64,000 bases of DNA. It comes from Rubripirellula amarantea. Its GTDB lineage: Bacteria; Planctomycetota; Planctomycetia; Pirellulales; Pirellulaceae. Of this stretch, positions 62,626 to 64,000 are shown piece after piece. Under the pieces are notes generated by a model that saw only the letters and a list, made by a program, of their open reading frames with translations, did no database searches and was not told where the DNA came from. The stretch is taken from contig NZ_SJPI01000001.1 of the NCBI RefSeq assembly GCF_007859865.1, positions 124,001 to 188,000 on the forward strand, read 5' to 3'. Each line of letters starts with the position of its first letter. Within the stretch, counting starts at the first letter, position 1. The position numbers and the translations under genes were made by a program.

Positions 62626-64000
62626 CGTCCGCCGAAGGACTCGCGAAGGGCTGCTTTCATCCGATCCCAAACGGATGCACGGTCCACCTCGATTGCTACC
62701 TTGGACTTACGATGCACCGGAAGAACTCTATCTCCGTTTGCAATGCGGATCCTCACGCGATATTGCGGGTCTAATGTCAGTCCATTCGAATGACGCTCTA
62801 CCGGCGATGGGCTAATGGCGACGACAATTCCAGTCACTGCTCGCTTGCCATGATCTTTCAGTATCAATGAAGCTGCTTGTCCGTCACGCAGCAAGGCAAC
62901 TTGGCTTTGATCAACCAGTGCAACCGCTTCTCGAGCGTGCGCGTGCCCAACGGATCCCAACACCGTTCCGACCGGAAGCCACATTCCCGATTTGAACGAC
63001 TTCTTCATTTGAACCTTTGTCGAATCCGAGGAATACGAGACAGTTGAAATGGATGGTGACGGACTAGGTGGTGGGTAAAACACACCCGTCACCGGCGACC
63101 GCACGTCAAGCGATGACGCCTGACGCGTCAACAAATCAACACGGTCGGTACTGCTGCGAAGCGACTCTGCGATAGCGGGAATCTGTTCGCTCCATTGCGA
63201 ATTCACATGCCGTGTTTGCTGGAAGACTCGCAATCGAGTTTGCCAGACAGACTGCTGAGAAACCGCTTCCGCATGTTTGCGTTGAGTCTCGCCATTATAG
63301 AGTTGGACAAGCGATTGCCCATCAGCGACGGTCGCACCGTGGCGTAGATCTTCAGTCAAGTAACCTGCTGTCGAAACGAACACGTCCTGTGATCCCGCTG
63401 CAACAATGTCAGCTGGCGCGACTACGAAGCGGGGTAGCGGTATTAGACAACCGGCAACAATGCATGCAGCACCCAGCAACCAGGAAATCCGAGCCAAACC
63501 CGAGGGACTCGCGACACTATTTCGCGATCTGTTCTGCCTTAGGAGCCTGACCAACTTGGACGCCAGCCCCAAAGCGATTGCTCCCACCACGGCAGCGCCG
63601 AGTCCAATCGAGTTCGCAGCCGAATAGAGCAATCCCACAATCACCGCGAGGATAACGACTCGGTACGCCATGCTAAGTGCAGCGTAGATTGACATTAGTA
63701 TTGCCCTCCCCATTGCCACACCTGCCACACCCTCGCCTCCCCAATGATTTCGACGATCGAACCAACCACGAAGGATACGACGAGACTCGCTGGCAAGATT
63801 GGGCGTGCCGGTAGCGTCGGAAAGCAGGTAGTACCCGTCATAACGCAGCAAAGGATTACCGTTGATTAACAGCGTCGAAACCGAGCAAACCAGCATCAAT
63901 ACGATGCTGACGTGATGGATCACTCCGCTATCAGTTGCCAACCAGAAGAATGTGGCAAGTGTTGCGATCCAGCATTCCGCCAGGATCCCAGCCGCTGAGA
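62622..64000 (-). CDS. M50-like membrane protease/HlyD-type adaptor protein (5' end outside window)
   Basis: 458 residues visible, open to the window edge, so the true start lies beyond 64000. The first part has SAAGILAECWIATLATFFW and VSTLLINGNPLLRYDGYYLLSD, the second half of an S2P/M50 metalloprotease fold with its conserved Asn-Pro and Asp. Membrane segments follow. From about residue 180 it continues with AGSQDVFVSTAGYLTEDLRHGATVADGQSLVQLYN, a biotinyl-lipoyl/HlyD-like periplasmic adaptor with a coiled coil, and SLILKDHGKRAVTGIVVAISP near the end. The HExxH zinc site would lie outside the window. Similar fusions in planctomycetes sit in efflux or secretion loci. Confidence 0.8.
   Translation of the reverse strand, partial: SAAGILAECWIATLATFFWLATDSGVIHHVSIVLMLVCSVSTLLINGNPLLRYDGYYLLSDATGTPNLASESRRILRGWFDRRNHWGGEGVAGVAMGRAILMSIYAALSMAYRVVILAVIVGLLYSAANSIGLGAAVVGAIALGLASKLVRLLRQNRSRNSVASPSGLARISWLLGAACIVAGCLIPLPRFVVAPADIVAAGSQDVFVSTAGYLTEDLRHGATVADGQSLVQLYNGETQRKHAEAVSQQSVWQTRLRVFQQTRHVNSQWSEQIPAIAESLRSSTDRVDLLTRQASSLDVRSPVTGVFYPPPSPSPSISTVSYSSDSTKVQMKKSFKSGMWLPVGTVLGSVGHAHAREAVALVDQSQVALLRDGQAASLILKDHGKRAVTGIVVAISPSPVERHSNGLTLDPQYRVRIRIANGDRVLPVHRKSKVAIEVDRASVWDRMKAALRESFGGR

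Noticed and set aside
1-64000. tRNA genes, CRISPR arrays, insertion sequences, prophage
   Set aside because: No cloverleaf sequences, regularly spaced direct repeats with unique spacers, transposase motifs or phage structural genes were recognised; the direct repeats seen are protein-coding or short local duplications.

Overview
The window looks like a chromosomal segment of a planctomycete of the Pirellulaceae (Rhodopirellula, Novipirellula or Rubripirellula type). I infer this from several family hallmarks seen together: a YTV-type cell-wall protein, a giant surface protein with an N-terminal LEPR motif, two formylglycine sulfatases, a ThuA-domain protein, an FhcB-like C1-transfer subunit, a membrane Ser/Thr kinase carrying WD40 repeats, weak or absent Shine-Dalgarno sites and many GTG starts. 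No insertion sequence, phage, CRISPR array, rRNA or tRNA was recognised.

Layout. 1-1673: end of an ECF sigma factor followed by a membrane anti-sigma-like protein with a DUF1559-like tail. 1720-7762 (minus): GMC oxidoreductase, a 12-heme-motif cytochrome whose signal peptide lies in another frame, and a ThuA protein. 7962-12847: sulfatase, xylulokinase, solute-binding lipoprotein. 13004-15736 (minus): rpsM-rpsK-rpoA-rplQ without rpsD, closed by a strong hairpin terminator. 16057-18086 (minus): methyltransferase-thyA-folA operon. 18566-24856: exopolysaccharide cluster (Wzz/GumC-like protein, sugar transferase with a degenerate GGDEF-like domain, GT4, polysaccharide deacetylase, WecG-type transferase). 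24939-32476: DUF3500 protein, small unknown, PD40-M28-PDZ peptidase, second sulfatase, a 0.7-kb hairpin-rich gap, and a YugP-like peptidase. 32637-37965: CDP-glucose deoxysugar cluster (rfbF, rfbG, C-methyltransferase, Gfo/Idh oxidoreductase) facing a GT2. 38000-41813: HemD-HemE fusion translationally coupled to FhcB, with trmB divergent. 41852-47323: TolC-like lipoprotein, unusual prepilin peptidase, polysaccharide flippase. 47476-64000: YTV protein, a secreted unknown, a 2,100-residue LEPR repeat protein overlapping a 1,854-residue kinase-WD40 gene, and the 3' part of an M50/HlyD-like gene running off the window.

The main theme is the cell surface: sugar precursors, polysaccharide assembly and modification, cell-wall repeat proteins, secretion and sulfated-glycan degradation, set around a housekeeping core (ribosomal proteins, RNA polymerase alpha, folate/thymidylate and heme synthesis).

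The observations I rate highest are: (1) the LEPR protein with eight repeat units in exact 348-bp register, overlapping the gene of a membrane kinase-WD40 protein; (2) the 16-residue two-block architecture of the YTV protein; (3) the HemD-HemE fusion coupled to FhcB; (4) the degenerate GGDEF-like domain fused to a priming sugar transferase; (5) the out-of-frame signal peptide of the multiheme cytochrome.
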